Assembly (NCBI GenBank): GCA_945871415.1
Contig: CAMBWG010000028.1
Coordinates: 1-12,268 of the forward strand
Direction of reading: 5' to 3'
From: an uncultured Desulfovibrio sp.
GTDB lineage: Bacteria > Desulfobacterota > Desulfovibrionia > Desulfovibrionales > Desulfovibrionaceae
Length of the DNA stretch: 12,268 nt
Shown: positions 7,017-12,268 of the stretch, one piece after another
Position numbering within the stretch: position 1 is the stretch's first letter
How the letters are laid out: each line of letters begins with the position of its first letter
The notes under the pieces: generated by a model
The model's database searches: none
What the model was told of the DNA's origin: nothing
Seen by the model: the letters and a program-made list of their open reading frames with translations, nothing else
Translations under genes and position numbers: made by a program

Positions 7017-7925
7017 ATGGCCGCGCGGATTGTCTGCCGCCTGACGGGGATTATCGTCCTGTCCTGCCTGCTGCTGTCGGCTCTGCCCGCGGCGGCGGCC
7101 GAAGTGTCCCGTGCCACGGGAAAAGTCATGGCCACGGTCACGCGTCTGGTAATCATGCCGTTCAACGGGATTGTGGATGAAGTTCTGGTGCATCCCGGGG
7201 ATCGCGTCGAAAAGGGCGCGCCCCTGCTGCGTTATCATCTCGAAGTTTCCGACGAACGCCAGCTGGCGCAGGAGCTGAGCCTGGGCGGCAATAACGACGC
7301 CATCAGGAGCGATATGCTGGAGCTGCAGTCCACCCTGGCGGAAACCGTGGCACAGCGTAACAAGGCACGGCAGCTGGCCGCCAGCGGTCTTGGTTCCCGG
7401 CAGGCTCTGAGCCGTCTGGAACAGGACGTGACGTCCCTGCAGGAACGCATTGAACTGCTGCGTACCACCATCCGCAAGAACGACGACAATTTTCAGCGCC
7501 GTCTGGCGGAAATCCAGGAGTCCTTCGAGGAGCCGCTGAAGCCCGGCGCGCCGCTGCCCTCGCAGCTGGTGCTGACCGCGCCCATCAGCGGACATGTGCT
7601 TTCCGTGGAGGGGTTTGCCAGCGAGGGTGCTCTGGTGCCGCGAGGGTCGAAGGTGATCATGGTGGGACGGCTTGATCCCGTGATCATTCAGGTGCCTGTC
7701 TATGAGGGCGAACTGTCCAACATTGCCGTGGGAGATAAGGCGGAAGTTGCCATTTCCTCGTTGCGCGACAAGGTTTTTGCCGCCACGGTTTCGGAAATTT
7801 CCTGGACGGCCAACGACATGTCCGTGTCCAACCCCTCTTATTATAAGGTGGAGCTGCGCGTGCCCAACCCCAATTTTGAGCTCAAGCCCGGGTACAAGGC
7901 TGTGGTGCGCTTTGCCGTCAAGTAA
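7017..7925 (+). CDS. HlyD/RND-type periplasmic adaptor (membrane fusion protein)
   Basis: 302 aa. Adaptors bridge an inner-membrane transporter and a TolC-type channel. A Sec signal peptide ends at about residue 28 (PAAAA before EVSR), so the mature protein is probably soluble in the periplasm rather than membrane-anchored. Residues about 37-75 are the first half of a lipoyl/barrel-sandwich domain (MPFNGIVDEVLVHPGDRVEK). Residues about 80-170 are a charged, Leu/Gln-rich coiled-coil hairpin. Residues about 186-220 form the second lipoyl half (LTAPISGHVLSVEGF), followed by a beta-barrel ending in KPGYKAVVRFAVK. The start at 7017 is fixed by AAGGAGG nine bases upstream, inside the end of the previous gene. 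Six bases separate it from the flippase gene. No ABC, RND or MFS pump gene is adjacent, which is unusual for this family. Confidence 0.87.
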   Translation: MAARIVCRLTGIIVLSCLLLSALPAAAAEVSRATGKVMATVTRLVIMPFNGIVDEVLVHPGDRVEKGAPLLRYHLEVSDERQLAQELSLGGNNDAIRSDMLELQSTLAETVAQRNKARQLAASGLGSRQALSRLEQDVTSLQERIELLRTTIRKNDDNFQRRLAEIQESFEEPLKPGAPLPSQLVLTAPISGHVLSVEGFASEGALVPRGSKVIMVGRLDPVIIQVPVYEGELSNIAVGDKAEVAISSLRDKVFAATVSEISWTANDMSVSNPSYYKVELRVPNPNFELKPGYKAVVRFAVK

Positions 7926-7931
7926 GATCTC

Positions 7932-9353
7932 ATGAAGCTGAAAAGCATTCCGCGTCGTCTTGGCTATATTCTCGGGGCGCAGTGGACGCGCGATCTGTCG
8001 TGGACGCTGTTCACCATTCTGCTGTCGCGTCAGGATCCCTTTCTGCTGGGGCAGATTATGCTGGCCCTCGGCTACGGCTATCTGGTCAAGACGGCGGCGG
8101 ATGTCGGTCTGAACGAATTCCTGTTGTCTTCCTTTGCCCGTCGTGACGCCCGTCCTACCGTGCTGCTGGGCGAGGTCCTGTGGCTGAAGTGCGCGCTGCT
8201 GGTGATCGCGCTTGGCGTCACCTGGTTCATAGTGGCCTCCAAGCCCAATTATTCCCCGGAACTGCGGCTGATCGTGCTGTGCATTGCCGCGGGTTTCGGT
8301 ATTGACGGCATCAGCGATACCTTTTTTGCTCTTTGTCAGGCCCGGGGACGGCAGGATGTGGAAATGCGCATCCGCATTCCCGCCGCCGTTCTGGGGATCG
8401 GCTTCGGTATCGTCTCCTTTCTTCTGGGGGCGCCGCCGCTGGTGGTGGCGCTCTACAAGGTCGTCGAATCCTCCCTCTGTTTTTCCTTTGGCGTGCGGGC
8501 CATCGGACGTAATCCTTTTTCCCGCTTCGGCTGGGGGCAGTTCTGTGATCTGGCGCAGCGCATGCGCAGCGGCCTCATTTTTACCGGCATGGCCGCCTGC
8601 TCCATGTTCTACAACAAGCTGAATCTGTTCTTCCTCAAGGATTACGGCGGCGAAGATGCCGTTGCGGCCTATGGTGTGGCCTGGGAAATGGTGGAAGGGC
8701 TCTCCATGATGATTTCCAGCGCCCTGCTGGGCAAGGTCATCTTTCCCATGCTGTCCAAGCTCTGGAAGGATAACCGTGACGCCTTCCGGGCGCTGGCGGG
8801 ACAGACGGCCCGCTCCCTCTGGGCGGCGGCCCTGCCCATGATTTACGTTCTCTGTGTGGAAAACGATCGCATCTTTCCCCTTATCTACGGGGAGCACCTC
8901 AAAACCGCCGTTACTGCCCAGCGTCTGCTGACGCCATGTCTGGCTACGGCCTTTCTGCATAATCTGGCGGCCTATGCCATGATCGGCATGCGGCGGCACT
9001 GTCTTCTGTTCTGTTTTTATCTGAGCGGACTGGCCGTCAATATCTTCTGCTGCTACTGGCTGATTCCGCAGATGCCTCTGGAGGGCGCGGCTCTTGCCCT
9101 GACCGTCACCAAGGTGTGGGTGGCTATTCTGACAGTCTCCTTTTTCCAGGCGACGGCACGCCCCATGACGGCGGCGCAATGGGGACTCATGCTCGCCGCC
9201 ATTGCCGCCGGCGTTGGTCTCTGGTACGGCTGCGGACTTGTCCTGCCCCGGGAGCTTGCCGAGATTGCCGGTTTGCTGCCCCTGCTGGCGCTCCTCTGGC
9301 GCTGGCGGCCTCCGTCGGCGTTTGAGCGTTCCGGCAGCGCCGAAGCGGCTTAG
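7932..9353 (+). CDS. MOP-superfamily flippase (Wzx/oligosaccharide-lipid flippase-like)
   Basis: 473 aa and almost wholly hydrophobic, with about 12-14 predicted transmembrane helices. The N-terminal ILGAQWTRDLSWTLFTILLS, early charged loops and paired helices throughout are typical of polysaccharide-biosynthesis flippases of the MOP superfamily. These move lipid-linked glycans from the cytoplasmic to the periplasmic leaflet without an ATPase domain. No Walker motifs are present, ruling out an ABC transporter. It starts six bases after the adaptor stop codon with only a weak ribosome-binding site (AAGA), consistent with translational coupling. As third gene of the operon it occupies the place of the inner-membrane pump. 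The cargo is unknown; a glycosylated or amino lipid made by the neighbouring AOS/megasynthase is a reasonable guess. A lipid II-type (MurJ) or drug MATE role is less likely given the glycosyltransferase nearby. Confidence 0.82.
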   Translation: MKLKSIPRRLGYILGAQWTRDLSWTLFTILLSRQDPFLLGQIMLALGYGYLVKTAADVGLNEFLLSSFARRDARPTVLLGEVLWLKCALLVIALGVTWFIVASKPNYSPELRLIVLCIAAGFGIDGISDTFFALCQARGRQDVEMRIRIPAAVLGIGFGIVSFLLGAPPLVVALYKVVESSLCFSFGVRAIGRNPFSRFGWGQFCDLAQRMRSGLIFTGMAACSMFYNKLNLFFLKDYGGEDAVAAYGVAWEMVEGLSMMISSALLGKVIFPMLSKLWKDNRDAFRALAGQTARSLWAAALPMIYVLCVENDRIFPLIYGEHLKTAVTAQRLLTPCLATAFLHNLAAYAMIGMRRHCLLFCFYLSGLAVNIFCCYWLIPQMPLEGAALALTVTKVWVAILTVSFFQATARPMTAAQWGLMLAAIAAGVGLWYGCGLVLPRELAEIAGLLPLLALLWRWRPPSAFERSGSAEAA

Positions 9354-9377
9354 AGCGTTTCAAATTGAAACTGCTCT
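9352..9377. repeat. Palindromic AGAGCGTTTCAA element overlapping the flippase stop
   Basis: AGAGCGTTTCAA faces TTGAAACTGCTCT with a single-base bulge, forming a near-perfect palindrome that begins inside the flippase stop codon. Related sequence appears at 11272-11297 (GCGTTTAAACTGAACCTGCTCC), and its left arm recurs inverted at 11594-11607 (TTTGAAACGCTCT). It therefore belongs to a dispersed family in this window. No T-run follows, so it is not an obvious terminator, but it may protect the 3' end of the export-operon mRNA. Confidence 0.55.
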
Positions 9378-9435
9378 GGAGAATTACCGCTGGATTGTTT
9401 TTCCGGGGGGAAGTCCCCCATATCTCTGCTGTCGA

Positions 9436-9551
9436 TGCCCGTAGCTTCCTTGCAACGGGCACGGCCCGCGGCCGCCATTCGGTCGCGGCCGGCGCGCAGG
9501 GGAACTGCAAGAACGTCTTTTCTCGCTTCGCTATGAAAAGGCCCGGCCTTT
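9436..9551. other. Hairpin-rich gene-free stretch upstream of the Fe-S gene
   Basis: The 231-bp gap between flippase and Fe-S gene holds no credible ORF. Successive inverted repeats are visible: TGCCCGT (9436-9442) with ACGGGCA (9455-9461); CGGCCGC with GCGGCCG around CATTCGGTC (about 9469-9491); and AAAGG with CCTTT (9537-9551). They could form a structured 5' leader of the redox operon, a small RNA, or terminators of the export operon. No confident promoter or known riboswitch was recognised. Confidence 0.35.
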
Positions 9552-9584
9552 CCCCCAGCGCGCTTTTTCAGAGGGGTACAGGCA

Positions 9585-10598
9585 ATGTGGCAAGCATCTT
9601 TCAAAGGTAGAGCGCTCATGAATCCCGGACGTCGTTCTGCGTTGCGCCTGCTGGCGGGGAGCGGTCTGCTGGCCGCGGTATCTCTGCCGGCCTCGAGCGT
9701 CGGCGCCGCGACCAGTAAGGAAAGCCGGCCGGAGGCAGCCTTTGCCGTGGTCATTGACGTGGATGTCTGCGACGGCTGCGGCGCGTGTGTCGCTGCCTGT
9801 CGCACAACGCGCAGCGTGCAGGTGCCTGTGCCGCGGCAGCCCGTTCCCAAATCGCTCTGGTCCTGGGTGCGCGCCGGAGACTGGTCGGACCGCCGCAGTG
9901 TCGACTGGCGGCTGACGCCGTATAACTGGCTGTATATTCAGAAATGCAGTCTTGTCTGGCAGGGGCGTCAGAGGGCGGTCTGCCTCCCGCGTCGCTGTTT
10001 TCATTGTCTTAATCCTCAGTGTGTCAGCCTCTGCCCCAGCGGCGCGCTGCGGCAGGAGCGGACCGGCGCCGTGCATGCCTCGCCGAATCTCTGCTTCGGA
10101 GCCGGACGCTGCGTGCGGGCCTGTCCCTGGTTTTTCCCCAGGATTCAGGCCGGAGTCGGCCCTTATCTGAATCTCATGCCGCGTGTGCTGGGCAGCGGCA
10201 TGTCCTTCAAGTGCGACTTCTGCTGGGAACGCACCAGGGACGGCAGCGTGCCTGCCTGTGTGCGGGCATGTCCCCATAAGGCGCAGCATTACGGCCCCCG
10301 CGAGGAGATGATCCGCCTTGCCGAAAAGCTGGCCGCGGAACGCGGCGGCGAGGTCTTCGGCAGGTACGAAAACGGAGGAACTTGTCTGTTCTATGTTTCT
10401 TCCGTTCCTTTTCGCCATATTGAAGCAGCCCTGCTGAATCAGAACGGCATCGGTCCCGGCAAGCCCAGCCTGCGTCCTGCCGGCGTCAGTATGGAACGGG
10501 AGAACGCCATGACGCGTCTGCTGCTCGGCGCACCTGTGTTTGGGGTCGGGCTGGCCGCCCTGCGTCTCTGGCGCGACAGGCAGAGGGAACGCTCATGA
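9585..10598 (+). CDS. Tat-exported polyferredoxin-type iron-sulfur protein (HybA/DmsB/HmcB-like) with C-terminal anchor
   Basis: 337 aa, an electron-transfer subunit of periplasmic redox complexes. The start at 9585 is preferred for the GAGGGG eight bases upstream; an ATG at 9618 would remove 11 residues and is also possible. A Tat-like signal (RRSALRLLAG, Arg16-Arg17, then a hydrophobic stretch ending near SSVGA) implies folding with cofactors before export. Four ferredoxin-type cysteine groups are visible: C62/C65/C68/C72; C138/C141/C146/C150; C170/C176/C180; and C210/C213/C225/C229. In the third group the expected second cysteine is Ala173, so that site may hold a [3Fe-4S] cluster or none. 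Residues about 309-328 form one C-terminal membrane helix, as in HybA. It overlaps the cytochrome b gene by four bases (ATGA). No molybdopterin, hydrogenase or multiheme cytochrome c gene is next to it, so its redox partner is unknown. An Ohc- or Hmc-like membrane complex is a candidate. Confidence 0.88.
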   Translation: MWQASFKGRALMNPGRRSALRLLAGSGLLAAVSLPASSVGAATSKESRPEAAFAVVIDVDVCDGCGACVAACRTTRSVQVPVPRQPVPKSLWSWVRAGDWSDRRSVDWRLTPYNWLYIQKCSLVWQGRQRAVCLPRRCFHCLNPQCVSLCPSGALRQERTGAVHASPNLCFGAGRCVRACPWFFPRIQAGVGPYLNLMPRVLGSGMSFKCDFCWERTRDGSVPACVRACPHKAQHYGPREEMIRLAEKLAAERGGEVFGRYENGGTCLFYVSSVPFRHIEAALLNQNGIGPGKPSLRPAGVSMERENAMTRLLLGAPVFGVGLAALRLWRDRQRERS

Positions 10599-11110
10599 GA
10601 CCGCAACGCTATCTTTTTTCCGCCTTTTTCCGTTGTCTGTGGTTTCTGGCGGTTCTGCTTGCTCTGGTTACCGGTCTGGCGCATTTACCGCTGGGCTGGC
10701 ATTCTTCCGGACTTTCCGGCATTGCCGTTCTGCGGCCGCTGCTCTACAACCCTACGCTGTGGCATTACTGGGCCAATGTGCTGCTGCTTGTTCTGCTGTC
10801 CTACAGCTTTGTCGTCTGGATTGTGGCCGGGCGGCATCGCTACTGTCTGACTTTCTGGGGCTACAGCCGCCTTGCTCTGCTTTTTTTCCTCTGCCTGACG
10901 GGATTTTTGCTGACGCTGCATAACCTTGTGGAATTTTCATTGTACGGCGCCGTGTATCCCATTGTTAAGCTGCTGCACCTTGCCGCGGCTCTTTTTTTCC
11001 TGCCGCTGGCTCTTGTGCGTCTGGCGCGTCGCGGCAAGTGGCTGCGTCGCCGTACCGCCGCTGTCGACCGTTATGCGCGTGTCGGTGGTATGCAGATTTT
11101 GTCCCGATAA
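10595..11110 (+). CDS. Four-helix membrane cytochrome b subunit (FdnI/PhsC/OhcC-like)
   Basis: 171 aa with four hydrophobic helices at about residues 13-30, 58-78, 92-112 and 121-142. Histidines near or in the helices (His30, His57, His109, His128) could bind two b-type hemes, as in small cytochrome b subunits that pass electrons between a periplasmic Fe-S protein and the quinone pool. The C-terminus is strongly basic (RRGKWLRRR), expected to lie in the cytoplasm. Its start codon overlaps the stop of the Fe-S gene in ATGA, indicating translational coupling and a shared complex. Exact subfamily and heme ligands cannot be settled by eye. A heme-free quinone-interacting anchor is the main alternative. 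Confidence 0.7.
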   Translation: MRPQRYLFSAFFRCLWFLAVLLALVTGLAHLPLGWHSSGLSGIAVLRPLLYNPTLWHYWANVLLLVLLSYSFVVWIVAGRHRYCLTFWGYSRLALLFFLCLTGFLLTLHNLVEFSLYGAVYPIVKLLHLAAALFFLPLALVRLARRGKWLRRRTAAVDRYARVGGMQILSR

Positions 11111-11151
11111 CGAAGGTCCCGGGGAAGAGAAACGCCCAGCGCTTTGTTTTT

Positions 11152-11297
11152 AGAGCGTTTTAGTTTTGCAAAAGGTAAAGCGCGAGGGGAGACACAGCGC
11201 CGTCCGGTCCGAAGTGATCGGAAAAACCGCGCTTTTCCACGAAAAGGCAGGCCGTATGGTCGGAACGCAACGCGTTTAAACTGAACCTGCTCCAGGC
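11152..11297. repeat. Structured intergenic repeat, copy A
   Basis: It begins AGAGCGTTTT and shares a core with copy B: TAAAGCGCGAGG, then ACAGCGCCGTCCGG, then AAGTGA, then CGGAAAAACCGC, then CTTTTCC (core 11175-11238). The core contains hairpins such as CTTTTC-CAC-GAAAAG (11232-11246). The right end (11272-11297) resembles the palindrome at 9352. No coding capacity or transposase is present. It may be a MITE-like or REP-like element. Confidence 0.6.
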
Positions 11298-11351
11298 GTG
11301 ATTCTCGGCGAACTGCGTACAGGGAATCGCGTTGCTGTGACGCTGGAGACG

Positions 11352-11388
11352 AGACAGCCCCGCATGCCACAGGCGTGCGGGGCTGTCT
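11352..11388. terminator. Long perfect hairpin in the convergent intergenic region
   Basis: AGACAGCCCCGCA pairs perfectly with TGCGGGGCTGTCT (13 bp), with a further GCC/GGC pairing inside the loop. It lies between the convergent cytochrome b and cydB genes. It has no T-run on the plus strand. It could stop transcription from either side weakly or serve as an mRNA 3'-end structure. It resembles the hairpin at 244-281 in design but not in sequence. Confidence 0.4.
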
Positions 11389-11506
11389 GCTTCCGGAGGT
11401 CCGGTCGCGATCCGGGGCATTGCGTCAGATTCTGCGGTCAGAGTCGGCCGGTATTCTTCTCTCAGGCAACACTGTTTGCCGTTTCAGGGGATTCTCATAT
11501 TGTCCC

Positions 11507-11606
11507 GAGCGTTTTGAAAAAGATAAAGCGCGAGGCGGCGGCACAGCGCCGTCCGGCTCAAAGTGAGCGGAAAAACCGCACTTTTTCCGTAGGGTTTGAA
11601 ACGCTC
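11507..11606. repeat. Structured intergenic repeat, copy B, with terminal inverted repeats
   Basis: A 100-bp unit bounded by GAGCGTTT on the left and AAACGCTC on the right, a perfect 8-bp inverted repeat. Its core is closely similar to copy A. Internal inverted repeats include GCGG-AAAAA-CCGC and GGAAAAA with TTTTTCC. The layout (small, non-coding, terminal inverted repeats, several copies) is that of a MITE or a palindromic intergenic element. No clear target-site duplication was seen. Confidence 0.6.
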
Positions 11607-11621
11607 TCATGAAGGCCCTCT

Positions 11622-11679
11622 GAAAAAGAAGGGGGGAAGGGAAATCCTCCGCAGCAGCGGAGAGAATTTCCCTTCCCCC
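11622..11679 (-). terminator. Intrinsic terminator of cydB
   Basis: GGGGGAAGGGAAA (11632-11644) pairs with TTTCCCTTCCCCC (11667-11679), and CTCCGC/GCGGAG pairs inside. On the minus strand the stem is followed by CTTCTTTTTC. It lies about 30 bp beyond the cydB stop codon and is a good intrinsic terminator for that gene. It may also work against plus-strand transcripts arriving from the cytochrome b side. Confidence 0.75.
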
Positions 11680-11708
11680 GGAAGAGCCTGAACGGCCGTC
11701 GTCAGGGC

Positions 11709-12268
11709 CTAGTAGGCGTGATCGTCCAGATGTTCGGAGGTCAGCTCATGCGAGAAGAGCTTGTAGACCCAGATCTGGTAGAGCAGCACGATGGGCACCA
11801 TGATGAGGGCCACGGTGAGCATGATCTGCAGCGTCTTCTCGGACGAGGAGGCGTTGAAGGCAGTCAGGGTGGCGGCGGGGTCCATCGAAGAGATGATCAT
11901 GCCGGGGAACATGCCCATGACGCCGAAGAAGGTGACGCCGATGATGAAGATGGAGCTGCATCCCCAGGCGAGCCAGAGCTTCCCGCGGGAGAGCATCAGG
12001 CGCGCACCCAGCAGGCCGACCAGCGCCACAACCGGCAGGAGCAGCAGGGCGGGGGCGGACAGGTAATTGTCAAGCAGGTTGGTGTAGCAGGCCGTCAGCA
12101 CGAGGAAGGCCAGCAGCAGGATCAGCACGATGGGCCAGAACACGCAGGAAGCGGTGATGGCGCGCTGCTTGAGAGCGCCGGTGCTCTTGATGGCCAGCCA
12201 CAGCGAGCCGTGGAGGCAGAAGATGCACAGGAAGAAAATACCGCCGGCCAGCCCGTAGGGGTTGAGCA
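11709..12268 (-). CDS. cydB: Cytochrome bd quinol oxidase subunit II, C-terminal part (cut by window edge)
   Basis: The last 186 codons are present; the start lies beyond the window. CydB is the multi-helix partner of CydA in the bd oxidase, which reduces O2 to water using quinol. Family features seen are LNPYGLAGG and FCLHGSLWLAIKSTG at the left end of the fragment, TNLLDNYLSAPALLLLP in the middle, and four further hydrophobic helices, ending in a short polar tail (EHLDDHAY). In anaerobic sulfate reducers this oxidase supports oxygen defence. It converges on the cytochrome b gene, and cydA would be expected immediately upstream outside the window. No frameshift or missing segment is apparent in the visible part. 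Confidence 0.93.
   Translation of the reverse strand, partial: LNPYGLAGGIFFLCIFCLHGSLWLAIKSTGALKQRAITASCVFWPIVLILLLAFLVLTACYTNLLDNYLSAPALLLLPVVALVGLLGARLMLSRGKLWLAWGCSSIFIIGVTFFGVMGMFPGMIISSMDPAATLTAFNASSSEKTLQIMLTVALIMVPIVLLYQIWVYKLFSHELTSEHLDDHAY

Larger units (their letters stand above)
11111..11706. other. Gene-free interval between cytochrome b and cydB
   Basis: About 600 bp with no ORF showing protein-like composition. It contains two copies of a structured repeat (near 11152 and 11507), one long perfect hairpin (11352-11388) and the cydB terminator. The genes on either side converge, so no promoter is needed here. Short open frames inside it are low-complexity and arginine-rich, and I do not regard them as genes. 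Confidence 0.6.

Noticed and set aside
4208..7165. Very long minus-strand open frame (985 codons), with similar ones at 1868-4201 and 6945-9179.
   Set aside because: They lie antisense to well-supported genes and span several gene boundaries. Their Arg/Gln/His/Pro-rich composition is typical of shadow frames in high-GC DNA.
9403..9418. GGGGG-AAGT-CCCCC inverted repeat as a terminator of the export operon.
   Set aside because: No T-run follows on either strand, and the short G/C stem alone is weak evidence. It is left as a minor structure in the gap.
11152..11606. The two repeat copies as a CRISPR array or an attachment-site pair.
   Set aside because: There are only two copies, about 350 bp apart, imperfect and internally palindromic, with no regular spacers and no integrase or cas gene in the window.
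11111..11706. Short open frames in the convergent intergenic region as small proteins.
   Set aside because: They cross the repeat elements and hairpins, lack ribosome-binding sites and show no protein-like pattern.

Overview
The window looks like a piece of a Gram-negative, high-GC anaerobe chromosome, most likely a Desulfovibrio-type sulfate reducer (Desulfovibrionaceae). This is inferred from the high GC content, the cytochrome bd gene, the Tat-type multi-[4Fe-4S] protein with its membrane cytochrome b, and an outer-membrane export module. No rRNA or marker gene is present to prove the placement.

Left part (1-5422): a divergent lipid and surface-glycan biosynthesis locus. On the minus strand are the first 56 codons of a GT4-like glycosyltransferase and a complete PLP-dependent alpha-oxoamine synthase (AOS, 437 aa). 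Across a 281-bp gap with back-to-back sigma70-like promoters, the plus strand carries a large multidomain protein of about 1179 aa: acyltransferase, acyl carrier protein, a degenerate region, and a double hotdog (dehydratase-like). It has no ketosynthase. The leader of this gene contains an intrinsic-terminator-like hairpin, suggesting attenuation.

Middle (5552-9353): a tight three-gene plus-strand operon encoding a TolC-type outer-membrane factor (probable lipoprotein), a HlyD-type periplasmic adaptor and a MOP-superfamily (Wzx-like) flippase. No ABC, RND or MFS pump is present; the flippase sits where the inner-membrane transporter gene would be expected.

Working model (inference): the AOS and the megasynthase build an amino-ketone or sphingoid-like lipid, or a lipid anchor resembling that implied by rhizobial RkpA/RkpG. 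The glycosyltransferase decorates it or a related glycan, the flippase turns it over, and the adaptor/outer-membrane factor moves it to the cell surface. The closest conceptual parallel is heterocyst glycolipid synthesis and export (HglE-type synthase with DevBCA-HgdD).

Right part (9354-12268): a 231-bp hairpin-rich gap, then a two-gene redox module (Tat-exported ferredoxin-type protein with one degenerate cluster, and a four-helix cytochrome b) with no catalytic subunit. A gene-free stretch of about 600 bp follows, holding dispersed repeat-like elements and a long perfect hairpin. The window ends in the minus-strand 3' part of cydB (cytochrome bd oxidase subunit II) with its terminator. I saw no tRNA, rRNA, CRISPR, transposase or integrase.
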